A stretch of 38,450 nt of DNA from an uncultured Clostridia bacterium (GTDB taxonomy: Bacteria > Bacillota > Clostridia > Christensenellales > UBA1242): contig CANQUB010000011.1 in assembly GCA_947626955.1 (NCBI GenBank), positions 1-38,450 of the forward strand. The letters run 5' to 3'. Under the pieces are notes generated by a model, which saw nothing but the letters and a program-made list of their open reading frames with translations, was not told where the DNA came from and did no database searches. Positions 1 to 10,026 of the stretch are shown one piece after another; the first letter of the stretch is position 1; the number at the start of each line of letters is the position of its first letter. The translations under genes were made by a program, and so were the position numbers.

Positions 1-1197
1 GATCTCTTTCCTTAATGCCACCATATACACTGCCCCGTCAGTCTCCGAGTGTGCCCCCGACGAGTGATTATACACAGTTGGCACTTCTTCGCCAGCAAAC
101 CTTATGCTAAACGAATAGTTGCGGCCACTATTTGAAATTTTGGGGTCAACCATTTGGTTTCTAACGTCAGACGGAGCCGACCTTAGCACCGAGCCATAGG
201 TGTTGTATATTTCCTCGGCCGTCTTAAAGTAGAGGGTCTCACCACTCTTAAGGGCATAATCGATGGCATCGGCCATGACGTAGTATTCTTCTTTACGAGT
301 TCTTATGTTTTTGTCGAAGGCGTCGTTGTATTGGTTGTCGGCATAGCTTTGATATTGGTCGATATCGTCCATGCTGAAGAAGGTGTCCTCATAGAACATC
401 AAGAAGGTGGAAAATCCTCTATCCCAAACGCTGTTTTGCCTAAATGCAGTAAAGGCTTCGTCAACCTCTTTTATAGACCCTTCCATTGGGTGGTGAGTGA
501 CGTTGTCGTTTGGCCCAATCTCGTCAAAGTTTAAAGTTATTGGAATCTTTTGGTCACGGTCGGCATATCGCCGATAGGCATTTGCGTCATAGGCCGAAGC
601 CACGAATATTTGGTTAGTTAGAGATGTATCCTCCCCGCCCGCCGTGGCAATGTATAGCGAACGCAAAATGGCATTGCTCATGATGACCCCGCCAATAAAC
701 ATTATTGGGATGAACAAGAGCAAGAATATTGATCTTAGTGTGTCTCTAAAAATTCCAGCCTTTGAGTTTGAACCCTTGGTTGCAACATAATTGTATTCAT
801 TCTTCAAAATGGCAATTATTGCAAACAAGATGATAAGAACTATGGCAAAGCCAATAAGCCCGCGAATTACCCTTACCACGTTTTCATTGAACACAAACTT
901 AAAGATAAGGTCATTGTCTATATCGCTAAGTTTGGTAAAGTCTTCGTTCATCCCGGCCATCTGCCTAACCATTACGAAGATAAAGTCAATGAGGGCCAAA
1001 ACATATTTCATAATGGCATAGATAAGGGTGTTTAGGGCGTTTATAAAATAGTCGAAAACGCTAACGTAATAATGCTTGATGACTGTCAAAACTGCATCAA
1101 AGAAGCCACTGCTGCTAGAATTTAATGCGTCAGTAGAAGTATTTGCCATCGTCGATGCCAACTTTGTTGTTATTAAGTTCATGGTCGCAAAATTCAC
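1..1197 (-). CDS. Giant VirB6-like T4SS membrane protein, third paralogue (partial, continues past window start)
   Basis: An open frame runs without a stop from 1197 down to position 1, so only the N-terminal ~399 residues are visible. I chose the GTG at 1197 because GGAG lies 9 nt upstream; the ATG at 1182 has no usable ribosome site. The visible part has about three hydrophobic segments (roughly residues 40-75, 105-130 and 150-180), followed by a long polar region. It shares landmarks with the two giant proteins at 1216-7023 and 10027-16821: an R-S-I-F-L segment leading into the last helix, the motif IFVASAYDANAYRRYAD, and later EEYYVMADAIDYA. It starts 18 nt after the preceding gene stops, so it belongs to the same operon. 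By family analogy it would be part of the inner-membrane channel of a conjugation apparatus. Full length and C-terminus are unknown. Confidence 0.85.
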   Translation of the reverse strand, partial: MNFATMNLITTKLASTMANTSTDALNSSSSGFFDAVLTVIKHYYVSVFDYFINALNTLIYAIMKYVLALIDFIFVMVRQMAGMNEDFTKLSDIDNDLIFKFVFNENVVRVIRGLIGFAIVLIILFAIIAILKNEYNYVATKGSNSKAGIFRDTLRSIFLLLFIPIMFIGGVIMSNAILRSLYIATAGGEDTSLTNQIFVASAYDANAYRRYADRDQKIPITLNFDEIGPNDNVTHHPMEGSIKEVDEAFTAFRQNSVWDRGFSTFLMFYEDTFFSMDDIDQYQSYADNQYNDAFDKNIRTRKEEYYVMADAIDYALKSGETLYFKTAEEIYNTYGSVLRSAPSDVRNQMVDPKISNSGRNYSFSIRFAGEEVPTVYNHSSGAHSETDGAVYMVALRKEI

Positions 1198-1215
1198 TTA
1201 GCTTTTCTCCTTTTT

Positions 1216-4200
1216 TTATTTTTTCTTGTTCGTTTTAGTTGTAACTGGTTTTGTACGTGTTCCTCTTTGCACCTCTCGTGCCGTGCGTTGTTCATGCCGT
1301 TGTTCTCTTCGCTCTCTTTCTTGATTGATACTTTCAGTAGCGGCTTGTTCCATGGCCTTGGTGGCCTCTTTTGGCACGCCATGCATTCTCATGTATAGTG
1401 CCATGCCTTTAACGGCCAGCTTTCGGCCCGAATCGTAAACGCCTTTTATTGCAGTTATACCTGTGATGTTTTCAGCGGCGTATTTTGCCTCTTTAACAGC
1501 ATCAACAGCGGCCTTTCCGCTCCATACATCGGCAACTGTGTTGATGGCGTTTTTGGCGTTGCTGTATGCTCTTTCGCCTTCATCAAAGCCGTTGCCGGTT
1601 TGGGTCCACTTTGCGAACATCCTTGGAGCAGTGTTTGTAAGGAATGATGCAACTATAAGGAATATGAGCCTTGCCACTCGGTTGATAAAGTTTACACTGA
1701 CCTTACCAAACAGTGGAATGTTTTTGAAGGCCTCGTTTGTCGAGAACAGGTCTAGCTTGGTAATTATTGGCACAAGCAGCAAGAAGATGTTAAAGCCTAT
1801 TGCATAGGCAAATACCGATATAACCTTGCTGATTATGCTCTCCTTCCACGAAGCGTAGATGCCAAATGGAGATTCAGTAACTCCCTTGTCTTTCTTCTTT
1901 TTGTCGATATATTCTTCGTGGCTGAACGACAGTGTGGAAATGGCCACAGGGCCAATCATGAAGTATACGGCAAGGTCAAACATCCTTGCAGTTACTCCCC
2001 ACAATGCCTTCCATAGAGCTATAAATACCGAGAATGTTCCAATAAATAGCACAAGCATATCTATGTCAGCCGACGTGTAGAGGTTTTCCATCCTCTGCGA
2101 GAACCTTGTGTCAAAGTTGAAGTCTTGTGCAACAAAACCCGAAACTAGCGAGTCATGCACAGTCTCATCAACGCCGTAACAGAAGTTGTAGTTGGCCTCA
2201 AGGTAGTATCTTGGGTTGTTCTCAACTGCCATTTGTGCCAGGCTCTTCTTTCCGCCCGAGAACACACGCATGAAGAAGTCGACAACATAGCCTATACCCG
2301 TCATATGGACAGGCACTTCGTCCATGGATACAAAGTACTCGCTCAGCTCACCCTTAGACAGGTTGCGGATGACAACATCCTTGCGGTAGAACTCAATCTT
2401 GCCGTCAACCTCTCTTATGGCGGTTGGCTTGCCGTCGCTATTGATTATTCCTTTTGCAACAACTGGATAATATACGTTTCCGCCCGCCCCACTATAATAC
2501 TCGGTGTAGGCCAGCGTGTGGTTATACTTAGATAGCCAGGTGTAGCCCTCTTCGTCTCGAACAAGGCCGGCACCACCAGCATTCCTCGATGTTGCCATCA
2601 TAAATGGAATATATTGCTTTATCTCTTCGTCGAAGGTACAGATGATGAACACATCACCATTGTTTTCGTCGATATCGTGCTTGTTAAGGTCGATTGTGTA
2701 CTCAGCCCCGACTAATTCTTCATATGGCCTGTCTTCAAGGCCTGCAAGACGCAAAATTACGGCCTGAGCCTGTTTATCTATCCTGTAGCCGGTTATCTGG
2801 TCTCGTAAAGTAAGATCCCAGCGGTTATAACTCGAAGATTGCAGCCCGCTATATTTATTCATTGTCCAGTCGCCGCAGGCAATGGCGAATACTGCCAAGA
2901 ACCTCTTTTGGTTCTGCTCAAGCGACTCGTTGTCCACATTTTCGTAGTCCACCAAATAGTCAAGGCAAATTTGCCTTAGTTCTCTTAGAGTAAGCCCCAT
3001 ATATCCGCTTGGGCCAAGCTTGGACACGTCTTGGTCAAGTAGCAAATATTCAAGCACGGTTTCAAGGTATCTTTCGGCCTCGCTCTTGTTAGATTGGTAC
3101 TTGAGTTTCGCACGGCCAACAAAGTATTGATATTCGGACTGGCCATCGGCAAGGTTTGGAGTTTCCGAACCAAGGTTAAAGAAGATTTTAACGATGTCCA
3201 GTGGCAAATATTCCCCATCAAGGATGGTGTCGAGCATAAGTTTTGGCAGGCTCTGCATAATGCTTGCATCATTCTTTGTGGCTGGGCTATTTAAGGTTAT
3301 TTCGTCATAGTTGCCCGGCGAAAGCTTAACAAGATTGGTCATTTGGAAGAGCACTGCGGTTATTTGGCCAATTTGAATGGTGAAGTCTTGAAGCGAACCA
3401 AACGATCTATCTTTATTGTCTGCATTGACAAGCCCTTCATAGTCATCTTCAACAAAGGCAAGCTCATATCCCAAATCTTTAAGGTATTTTCCGCCCAAAA
3501 CATACTCGATAAACCTTGTGGACGAGAAATTACGCCCAACAGTGTAGACATGGTTGTTTACCGAAACTTGCAGCGAAAGCGCTTCGTTGTTTCTTGTGCC
3601 GTAGCTGCTGACCGAGAAGGAAATGTAGTAGAGGTTTAGCTTATCGATGGTCTCTTGCATATCGATATAGCTGCCTATTGTGGTGACATAGTTCTTTAAG
3701 AGAGCATAGTAATTGTCGAGGGTTTCTTTGTTGCTGTCAATGTCTTTGAAACTGCTGACATATTCGCCGTTTTCATCAACAAGCCCGTCCACAAAGTCTT
3801 GAAGGTGGTTGTATTTTCCCTTTAATTCATTCCAATCTTTAAGCTTTTCTATATTAACCAAATCCTTTCTTTCTAGTTTAAAGTCTTTGTCAATCAACCT
3901 TGTAACTTTATTAGGCAGTGCATTAAATGCGTCTACCGCTTGTTCTAGGAGAGCTTCCAGTTGCGTTTTTAGCTGCTCTTTTTGGCCGACATGGGTATAT
4001 GACATATCGGTTTTGAGCATATCTGACTTGGCATTAGCAAAGTTCAAAATTGCATTGGCCAGTTTATTTGCCCAATCTATTGAAGTTACACTAGGCGACT
4101 GCATCGAGCCTAGCTTGTTAGCGTAGTCTTGAAGGGCATATGCAGCCTCTCTAATTCTCTGCACATCGCTTTCAGAGACGCATTTGTCGTATTCATCATT

Positions 4201-7023
4201 TTTTGAACCCGATACATCAACGGCCGGTATCTTGCTTTCAATGACATCTTGATAGGTGCAGTTTGAGTTCAACAGATCTTGATATGTTTTTAACAATTTT
4301 TCATATTTTTCATCGAGGTCGCCTTGCCTATATGACCTTGGAAGGTAATTATTCAAAACTATTTCTAGCCTGTTGTCAAAGGCACTTGCGTCATCATTTA
4401 TATAGGCCTCTAGAATTTCGAAATATTCAGGATATGCTTCGTCACCCGGCTCAACCCCTTGGCTAGCCAAATTAGCTTTGGCGTTTTTCAAAATGGTCAT
4501 CAAAATTCCATTTTCACCTTTATATTTTGGAGGTAAGTTGCGATCGGTATATCTTCTATAATTTCCATTTGCTGCATCAAAGAAAACTTCTTCAAATTCA
4601 GATGAGCCAAGCATACTTAGGGCAGTGTTGTACATCCATTTGGCTGCACTATCGCTTATCAGCATGGAAGCAAGGTAGGCCTTATAGGTAAACAGCTCCA
4701 CCGACTCCCCTCTCCCGTCCACGAGGTCGAAGCCCTCATAGTAGGCAATTTCGTCAAGGATTGGGGACATGAAGGCGTTGAACATTTCGTTGAAGTAGTC
4801 AAACTGTGCCTTTACTTGGAAGTATTGATTCTCACCAAGGGTGCTGAGCATAAGAGCTCGCATTGTCTGCTCGTCAAACACGCTTGAAAAGGTTACCGAA
4901 GCAAGGTTGTTGTCATTTGGATCGGCAATTTCCAGCTCGCCCAAGAACAGCTCAGACATAATGAGCCCAAGTGGGTGAATTAGCGAAGTGCTGATATTTG
5001 ACGAGAAGTCTGAATCGCCATTGATGGCCTCGACGTATTCGCCAAGCTCGGTAAGCCACTTGTCGGTGGCAATGAACTGGTTGATGTTGATGTCCTTATA
5101 AATAACTTGCAGGTCGTTAATTAGCTTTTGTGGCCAGCCAATCTGCTTAACTACCTTGGTTGCCTTGTCATCGTAGTTCTCGTAAACCCAAGAGCCGTCT
5201 TCGGCCTGATACCTTACCGTTCCTCGCAGTGTAATGATTATATCTGCAAACGAATTGGTGGTAGTTATCGAAGAGTTCTCCCAAATTCCAAGATTAAGAG
5301 TGTTTCCATTTGAGTTCTGTATTGTTCCAAAATCTACTGTCCTTTCATTGCTAGCAGTAACATTTTGCAGTTTCTCAGTGCTTGGAAGCAAGGTGTAGTA
5401 CGGGCTGTTAAATTGGTCACGAAGTTTAACATCGTTTTCGTCAACTAGATTTTCGTTTAGTTCAACCTCGTAGTAAGTGTTGTTAATTTTAACAGCATAC
5501 AGCTCTTCTACGGTGATATAGTCTGCCAAACTTGCCTGCCAAGGTCGCCTTTCAATCTTATATACAGGCAGCGTTACCCCTTCAATAAAGTCTTGAACCG
5601 AATATGATAGGTCATTGTTATATTTCTTGCGGAATAACTCGTAGAGAATGATCTGGTCGCTTGTACTGCTGCTTATTGCATTTTTGACTGCTGATACGGA
5701 CACACTTCGTGGAGCAGTATTTTTGTCTCCGTAGAAAGTCTTTAGCAAACCACCCAACGTATCGCTAAATTTCAACAGTACGCTGTCGGTCTCCCACTCA
5801 ACAATGTTTATTGAGTTTTCAAGCCTCTTAAGGGCGTTGAAGGTTATATCCGAGAAGTTGCCAAGCCCAAGCATGGCCTCGATGGTGTTCACGGCGTCTT
5901 GAATTGGCGTGGTGGCCTTTAAGGCGGTTGGTGCGTATACCATTTGATAGGATACGCCATTATTTATGTCTGACGCATCCACATAGTTTATGGTCAGGCT
6001 CTGCGACTCTTCGTCGTAGATGGTCTTGTCGACATACTTCCAGTTGATGTCGACGTCGCTCATGTTCTTTATATAGTATCTAAGGTTGTTTTCAACTGCA
6101 TAGTCGATAAAATCGGCCATTACATAGTACTGCTCTGGGGTGCAGATGAAGTTTTCAAAGCCCTTGTACTCGTTGGCGTTGTACATTCGGTTGTTTTTAT
6201 AGACAAGGGTGTCTTTAAAGTCGGAGAAATCGCCATAGGCAAACTGCTTATACAGCTCTTTGCCCGTTGGCTGGTAGTTTTTATAGATGGTCAAAAGTTC
6301 ATCGGTGGTGTAACCAAAGTCGTTTCCAAGCCCTATTGGGTCGGTAAAATTCATGGACACAGGTATTCGCATACCTCCGTCGGCGTACTTTCGATAGTTG
6401 TTCGCCCCGTAGGCACTGGTTATGAATATCTGCCCGGCAATGGTGGAGTTCTTCCCCCCGCGTAAAATATTGTTAAAGCCGGCCAAAATGGCGTTTACAA
6501 GGATAATCGACACTAGCAGCATAAGTGGGAAAAAGCCCATCAAGAAGATAGACCTCAAGCTTCGGGCTGCAATCCTTCCCTTTTGCCTTAGCGGCTCGTC
6601 AACGCCGATGGCATTTTGGTACTCCGACTTTATGATTGCAAAGATGGTGAACACAATGACAAGCACAATGCCCACTCCCACAGCAAATCTAAACACTTTT
6701 AATACATTTTCATTGGTTAAAATTTTAACAAGCGGGTTGTTGTTGTCAATGACGGCGTAGTCGTTGATGTCCACGCTTATTCCAAGTATCAAGCTAAATG
6801 CAAGTTGAAGTAGTTCAATTAGGTTTAAAACAAAGGTACAAATAAAATATAGCAGTCTTAAAATGAGGTTTCCTAGCCATTGGAAGATTGATAAAAACAA
6901 ACCACCGTCAAGTGCTATATTAACAGTTTGGAGAGTGTCTCCGTTGCCGTTCATTTCGGCTAAACGTGAGAGCCCCCCCCCACCTGCAAACAAACTATTC
7001 AGTTTAATCGCAAGATTGTTCAT
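1216..7023 (-). CDS. Giant VirB6-like T4SS membrane protein (1935 aa)
   Basis: Predicted polytopic channel protein of a type IV secretion system. N-terminal hydrophobic segments lie at about residues 42-83, 112-132 and 158-182. A polar region of nearly 1500 residues follows, probably extracytoplasmic. A second membrane cluster at about 1655-1800 precedes a basic, Arg/Glu-rich cytoplasmic tail ending in Lys. It shares IFITSAYGANNYRKYAD and EQYYVMADFIDYA with its two neighbours, so the three are paralogues. VirB6 proteins are usually ~300 aa; inflated tandem VirB6 proteins are known in Rickettsia, and Mbov_0396-family ICE proteins look similar. The start is supported by AAGGG 7 nt upstream. It lies 18 nt downstream of virB4 and 18 nt upstream of the third paralogue. 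Codons 14-17 contain a nine-base G run. The VirB6 assignment rests on topology and context rather than a catalytic motif. Confidence 0.85.
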   Translation of the reverse strand: MNNLAIKLNSLFAGGGGLSRLAEMNGNGDTLQTVNIALDGGLFLSIFQWLGNLILRLLYFICTFVLNLIELLQLAFSLILGISVDINDYAVIDNNNPLVKILTNENVLKVFRFAVGVGIVLVIVFTIFAIIKSEYQNAIGVDEPLRQKGRIAARSLRSIFLMGFFPLMLLVSIILVNAILAGFNNILRGGKNSTIAGQIFITSAYGANNYRKYADGGMRIPVSMNFTDPIGLGNDFGYTTDELLTIYKNYQPTGKELYKQFAYGDFSDFKDTLVYKNNRMYNANEYKGFENFICTPEQYYVMADFIDYAVENNLRYYIKNMSDVDINWKYVDKTIYDEESQSLTINYVDASDINNGVSYQMVYAPTALKATTPIQDAVNTIEAMLGLGNFSDITFNALKRLENSINIVEWETDSVLLKFSDTLGGLLKTFYGDKNTAPRSVSVSAVKNAISSSTSDQIILYELFRKKYNNDLSYSVQDFIEGVTLPVYKIERRPWQASLADYITVEELYAVKINNTYYEVELNENLVDENDVKLRDQFNSPYYTLLPSTEKLQNVTASNERTVDFGTIQNSNGNTLNLGIWENSSITTTNSFADIIITLRGTVRYQAEDGSWVYENYDDKATKVVKQIGWPQKLINDLQVIYKDININQFIATDKWLTELGEYVEAINGDSDFSSNISTSLIHPLGLIMSELFLGELEIADPNDNNLASVTFSSVFDEQTMRALMLSTLGENQYFQVKAQFDYFNEMFNAFMSPILDEIAYYEGFDLVDGRGESVELFTYKAYLASMLISDSAAKWMYNTALSMLGSSEFEEVFFDAANGNYRRYTDRNLPPKYKGENGILMTILKNAKANLASQGVEPGDEAYPEYFEILEAYINDDASAFDNRLEIVLNNYLPRSYRQGDLDEKYEKLLKTYQDLLNSNCTYQDVIESKIPAVDVSGSKNDEYDKCVSESDVQRIREAAYALQDYANKLGSMQSPSVTSIDWANKLANAILNFANAKSDMLKTDMSYTHVGQKEQLKTQLEALLEQAVDAFNALPNKVTRLIDKDFKLERKDLVNIEKLKDWNELKGKYNHLQDFVDGLVDENGEYVSSFKDIDSNKETLDNYYALLKNYVTTIGSYIDMQETIDKLNLYYISFSVSSYGTRNNEALSLQVSVNNHVYTVGRNFSSTRFIEYVLGGKYLKDLGYELAFVEDDYEGLVNADNKDRSFGSLQDFTIQIGQITAVLFQMTNLVKLSPGNYDEITLNSPATKNDASIMQSLPKLMLDTILDGEYLPLDIVKIFFNLGSETPNLADGQSEYQYFVGRAKLKYQSNKSEAERYLETVLEYLLLDQDVSKLGPSGYMGLTLRELRQICLDYLVDYENVDNESLEQNQKRFLAVFAIACGDWTMNKYSGLQSSSYNRWDLTLRDQITGYRIDKQAQAVILRLAGLEDRPYEELVGAEYTIDLNKHDIDENNGDVFIICTFDEEIKQYIPFMMATSRNAGGAGLVRDEEGYTWLSKYNHTLAYTEYYSGAGGNVYYPVVAKGIINSDGKPTAIREVDGKIEFYRKDVVIRNLSKGELSEYFVSMDEVPVHMTGIGYVVDFFMRVFSGGKKSLAQMAVENNPRYYLEANYNFCYGVDETVHDSLVSGFVAQDFNFDTRFSQRMENLYTSADIDMLVLFIGTFSVFIALWKALWGVTARMFDLAVYFMIGPVAISTLSFSHEEYIDKKKKDKGVTESPFGIYASWKESIISKVISVFAYAIGFNIFLLLVPIITKLDLFSTNEAFKNIPLFGKVSVNFINRVARLIFLIVASFLTNTAPRMFAKWTQTGNGFDEGERAYSNAKNAINTVADVWSGKAAVDAVKEAKYAAENITGITAIKGVYDSGRKLAVKGMALYMRMHGVPKEATKAMEQAATESINQERERREQRHEQRTAREVQRGTRTKPVTTKTNKKK
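6973..6981 (-). repeat. Homopolymeric G9 tract inside the start of a VirB6-like gene
   Basis: Nine consecutive C on the plus strand (G on the coding strand) encode part of a Gly run at residues 14-17 of the 1935-aa protein. A tract this long just after the start codon is a typical slipped-strand site. Gain or loss of one base would frameshift the whole gene. Confidence 0.9.
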
Positions 7024-7041
7024 TTTGTCCCTTTTGTAAGA

Positions 7042-9930
7042 TTAATTTTGTGCTTCTCCAGCGTCGGTCACTGTGACCTTTTGTTTGGTTTCTTTCTTGG
7101 CCTTTGCTGGCTTTTCATCCTCGGCCTCGGTTGGCACATTAGCCTCTTGGCTGGTCTCAGCCTTGGTAACCTCAGCCTCAGCTTCGGGCTCGGTTTCAGG
7201 CTCTTGGTCCTCGCTTTGTTGCTCGGCGGTGGCAGCAAGATATCTTTCATAATCTTCGTCGCCACGCAGCTTTTCAAACAGCTCACGAACTCGGTCGTTA
7301 ACCAAAATATCGATATTTGTTCTTGAATATGGTCCGGTCATTAAGAAGGCCTTACCACGAGGGTTAGACACGATGGTGTCTTGCTCTTTTTCGTTAATTT
7401 GTCCGGCCTTTTCATAAAGGGCAACAAGGTCGTTTATGTTGTGAGGGGCCAGCGAAAAGATAAACGAGTACTGACAGGCGTTTATAATGGCCGTACTCTT
7501 ACGAGCAATCTCAGGAGTACCCGTAAAGTCCTTGAGGTCCTGAGTGATGACTATCTGCATTCCTTCGTACTTACGAATACGCTTTGCCAGGTTGAACATG
7601 AAGTCCAGAGCCACGTCTTTCTTAGGATCGATGAAGGTGTGTGCCTCGTCGATAACCACGATGACATGGCGTTTGGTATTGTATTTTGCGTTGTAGTCCT
7701 TGTTTTTGATAATTTCGTTATTAAGCCAACGCATGATAAGCATCATTTGTGCGTTTGCAATGTCGTTATTGGCGTTTGCAAGCAGGGTCTGGAAGTTGAA
7801 CACTATCATGTTCTCTTCGGCAGTGATGGTCGAATAACCATTCCAAAGCATGGAGTTTCGGCCACCTTCGGCGAATTTGTTTAGATAAGTCTTGATAATT
7901 TTCAGGTTGTTTCTTTGATAATCGTCTTTTGCCTTGTCGTATTGATCCGAAACATAGTTATAAAGGTCTTGCATTATAGGGAACTGGTCGGGCTCAAGGT
8001 CGATAATATCGGTGTCGGCCGTGATGTTAAAGCGATCGTACAGTTCCTTTAAGCACTCGTTCAAAATTTCAAGCGCGTCGGTGGTGATACCATCAAGGAT
8101 CATCTTAAAGAAGGATTCAAGGAACTGAAGGTGAGTTGCAAGCGAGGTGTTTTGCCCCTCTTCGTTCTCATCTTCAAGGCCGGTGATGACCTGTAGTGGG
8201 TTAATTCTTCCCTCTTTTGCCGAACCCACATCGATAACCTTACCTTTCATGTTCTTGGCAAGTATGTCGTACTCACGCTCGGGGTCTAGGATGAATATCT
8301 TGGTGTTGTCGGACGCAAGGTTGGCCAAAATGGCCTTGGTTGCAAAGGATTTTCCCGAACCCGACTTACCCATGATAACCACGTTAGAGTTGATTCTTTC
8401 CTTGTCACGCTTAAAGAAGTCCAAAAAGACTGGTTCGTTGTTCATGCCAAGGTATACTCCCTCTTCGTCTTGCACTGCATCGCTGACAAATGGGAACATT
8501 GCGGCAAGTGAGGATGAGTTTATACCACGCTCATATTTTTTGTTGTTCGAACGCTGCGAAACGTTGCCGTTGATGAAGCTGTCACGCTGTTTACCAAACA
8601 TTTCGTTATACTTGAAGCCGGCACGCATAAGCTGGGTTCTTAAGAGCTTTCTTTGCTCGTCTTCGGTTTGAATATAGATGTTGGTATCAAACAGCACCTC
8701 ATTACCATTTTTAATGGAAGCCAGCAGCTCTCGCAGGGTCTCAAGGTGAGTGTTTTTCTCAATTTCGGTGGATGCACGCCCTCTTTTCATGGCCTGTAGC
8801 TCCATTTCCATGATTGAGCGGTCAAGACGTTTTTCGGCGTCTGATTGAGGCACAGGCTTAAATTTTACGGCAATTCTTGTGCCTGGAACCGAGAAGAAGC
8901 TTCTTCCCCAAGCGTTGGCAACGGCAATAGGATATTCGGCCACGGCATAGGTTGTGTATGGCTTGTCGTTGACGTAGTGACGAAGGGCGGCAAAGTTGAT
9001 TCTTTCGGGCATGATCCAATCGATGAGGTCTTTTGGATCGATGTTGTTAACTTCACGCTCGTCGAAGTTTGAGGTGTAGTAGTTTTTCAAAAATACTGCA
9101 GTCTGCTTGCGGTCAAGAATCTTGCAAGACATGACATTGTTGGTGTTACCTTCAATGGTGTTTACCACGAAGTTGGTGGTCGAAAGCAGTGGACGAACCG
9201 ACTTTGAGAAGATGACCAAATACATATGGTCTTTCATTATAGGGAACTCTTTGTCCACGTTCATGGCGTCGTAGGCGTTTATACGAGACTCTACAATCTC
9301 AATACGAGGTATTGCCTCTTCTTCCTTGGTAACGCCATTGGCGATATTTCTTAAAATATCGTCCTTTTTGTTCATCTCTTTTTGAATGTAGCTGTCAAGC
9401 ACCATTGGCCTTGCGAACTTATATATGGCCGCACTCTGCTCAATGGAAAGCGACTTTATGGCGTTGTCGATAGCCGAAATGTAGGCGTCCTGCCTAGAGA
9501 GCGAAAGCATATAGAACTCAATGCTCTTAATTTCGATGGCCACGCCGAAGTAGTCTTTATAGTCGATAATACCAATCTTGGTCTGCTCGTCGTAGTTTTG
9601 CTCCAAGATTCCAACATATGGCATAAGTGCGTTTACGCTGTTTCGAGTGGCATGCTTTTGTTTTGTGAATTTTTTGATGCCAAACAGGAAGGTAAACAAG
9701 CTACCTATTGCGTGATATGTTCGAGTGTCTGGGGCGATGTTTAGAAACATGACCACCGTGATCATAATCAGCGAAGCGGCCAAAATGAGTTTTAGCTTCA
9801 GGTCAAAGTCACTCAGCAAAATGAGTGCCAAAAGTATCATGGCCACCAGCAAAATTACGGCGTCACCTATGGTCAGCCCCTTAAAGAACTGGGTTTGCAC
9901 CTTGGTTTTTCTTGGTATTAGTCTTGCCAT
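7042..9930 (-). CDS. virB4: VirB4-family conjugation ATPase with fused VirB3/PrgI-like membrane domain (962 aa)
   Basis: AAA+ motor that powers assembly of, and transport through, a type IV secretion channel at the cytoplasmic membrane. Walker A is GKSGSGKS at residues 521-528. Walker B is VVIDEAH around D761-E762, followed by the RIRKYEG and ITQDLKDF segments typical of VirB4/TrbE. The first ~90 residues hold two hydrophobic helices (about 20-45 and 48-66), matching a VirB3/PrgI-like subunit fused to the ATPase, as in many Gram-positive systems. The C-terminal ~60 residues are a Glu/Pro/Ala/Lys-rich disordered tail. The start is supported by AAGGAG 8 nt upstream. It sits between two giant VirB6-like genes; the 96-nt gap before it carries a strong hairpin. 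This order resembles Mbov_0396/Mbov_0397 ICE modules. The ATPase call is firm; the fused VirB3/PrgI domain is inferred from topology. Confidence 0.95.
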   Translation of the reverse strand: MARLIPRKTKVQTQFFKGLTIGDAVILLVAMILLALILLSDFDLKLKLILAASLIMITVVMFLNIAPDTRTYHAIGSLFTFLFGIKKFTKQKHATRNSVNALMPYVGILEQNYDEQTKIGIIDYKDYFGVAIEIKSIEFYMLSLSRQDAYISAIDNAIKSLSIEQSAAIYKFARPMVLDSYIQKEMNKKDDILRNIANGVTKEEEAIPRIEIVESRINAYDAMNVDKEFPIMKDHMYLVIFSKSVRPLLSTTNFVVNTIEGNTNNVMSCKILDRKQTAVFLKNYYTSNFDEREVNNIDPKDLIDWIMPERINFAALRHYVNDKPYTTYAVAEYPIAVANAWGRSFFSVPGTRIAVKFKPVPQSDAEKRLDRSIMEMELQAMKRGRASTEIEKNTHLETLRELLASIKNGNEVLFDTNIYIQTEDEQRKLLRTQLMRAGFKYNEMFGKQRDSFINGNVSQRSNNKKYERGINSSSLAAMFPFVSDAVQDEEGVYLGMNNEPVFLDFFKRDKERINSNVVIMGKSGSGKSFATKAILANLASDNTKIFILDPEREYDILAKNMKGKVIDVGSAKEGRINPLQVITGLEDENEEGQNTSLATHLQFLESFFKMILDGITTDALEILNECLKELYDRFNITADTDIIDLEPDQFPIMQDLYNYVSDQYDKAKDDYQRNNLKIIKTYLNKFAEGGRNSMLWNGYSTITAEENMIVFNFQTLLANANNDIANAQMMLIMRWLNNEIIKNKDYNAKYNTKRHVIVVIDEAHTFIDPKKDVALDFMFNLAKRIRKYEGMQIVITQDLKDFTGTPEIARKSTAIINACQYSFIFSLAPHNINDLVALYEKAGQINEKEQDTIVSNPRGKAFLMTGPYSRTNIDILVNDRVRELFEKLRGDEDYERYLAATAEQQSEDQEPETEPEAEAEVTKAETSQEANVPTEAEDEKPAKAKKETKQKVTVTDAGEAQN

Positions 9931-10001
9931 TTATATTCTCCTTGATTTTTAGGTATTTTCTGTTATTAGCCGCCTTGGGTCATGCCCCAATTTGGCTCAT
10001 G

Positions 10002-10025
10002 TTCTCCCCCACTTGGGGGGGAGAA
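10002..10025 (-). promoter_or_regulatory. Intercistronic hairpin between VirB6-like gene and virB4
   Basis: TTCTCCCCC pairs with GGGGGAGAA around a short loop immediately downstream of the 2264-aa gene. A weaker TTGGG/CCCAA stem lies at 9974-9990. No U-run follows on the minus strand, so this is unlikely to be a terminator. It may protect the mRNA 3' end or set the dosage between the giant membrane protein and the ATPase. Confidence 0.6.
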
Positions 10026-10026
10026 A

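Noticed and set aside
1194-1807. Short open frames opposite or inside the giant membrane protein genes
   Set aside because: They overlap a long frame with a ribosome site and coherent domains; they lack their own ribosome sites and look like chance frames.
10002-10025. Terminator between the 2264-aa gene and virB4
   Set aside because: The stem is strong but no U-run follows on the transcribed strand, and virB4 has no obvious separate promoter.
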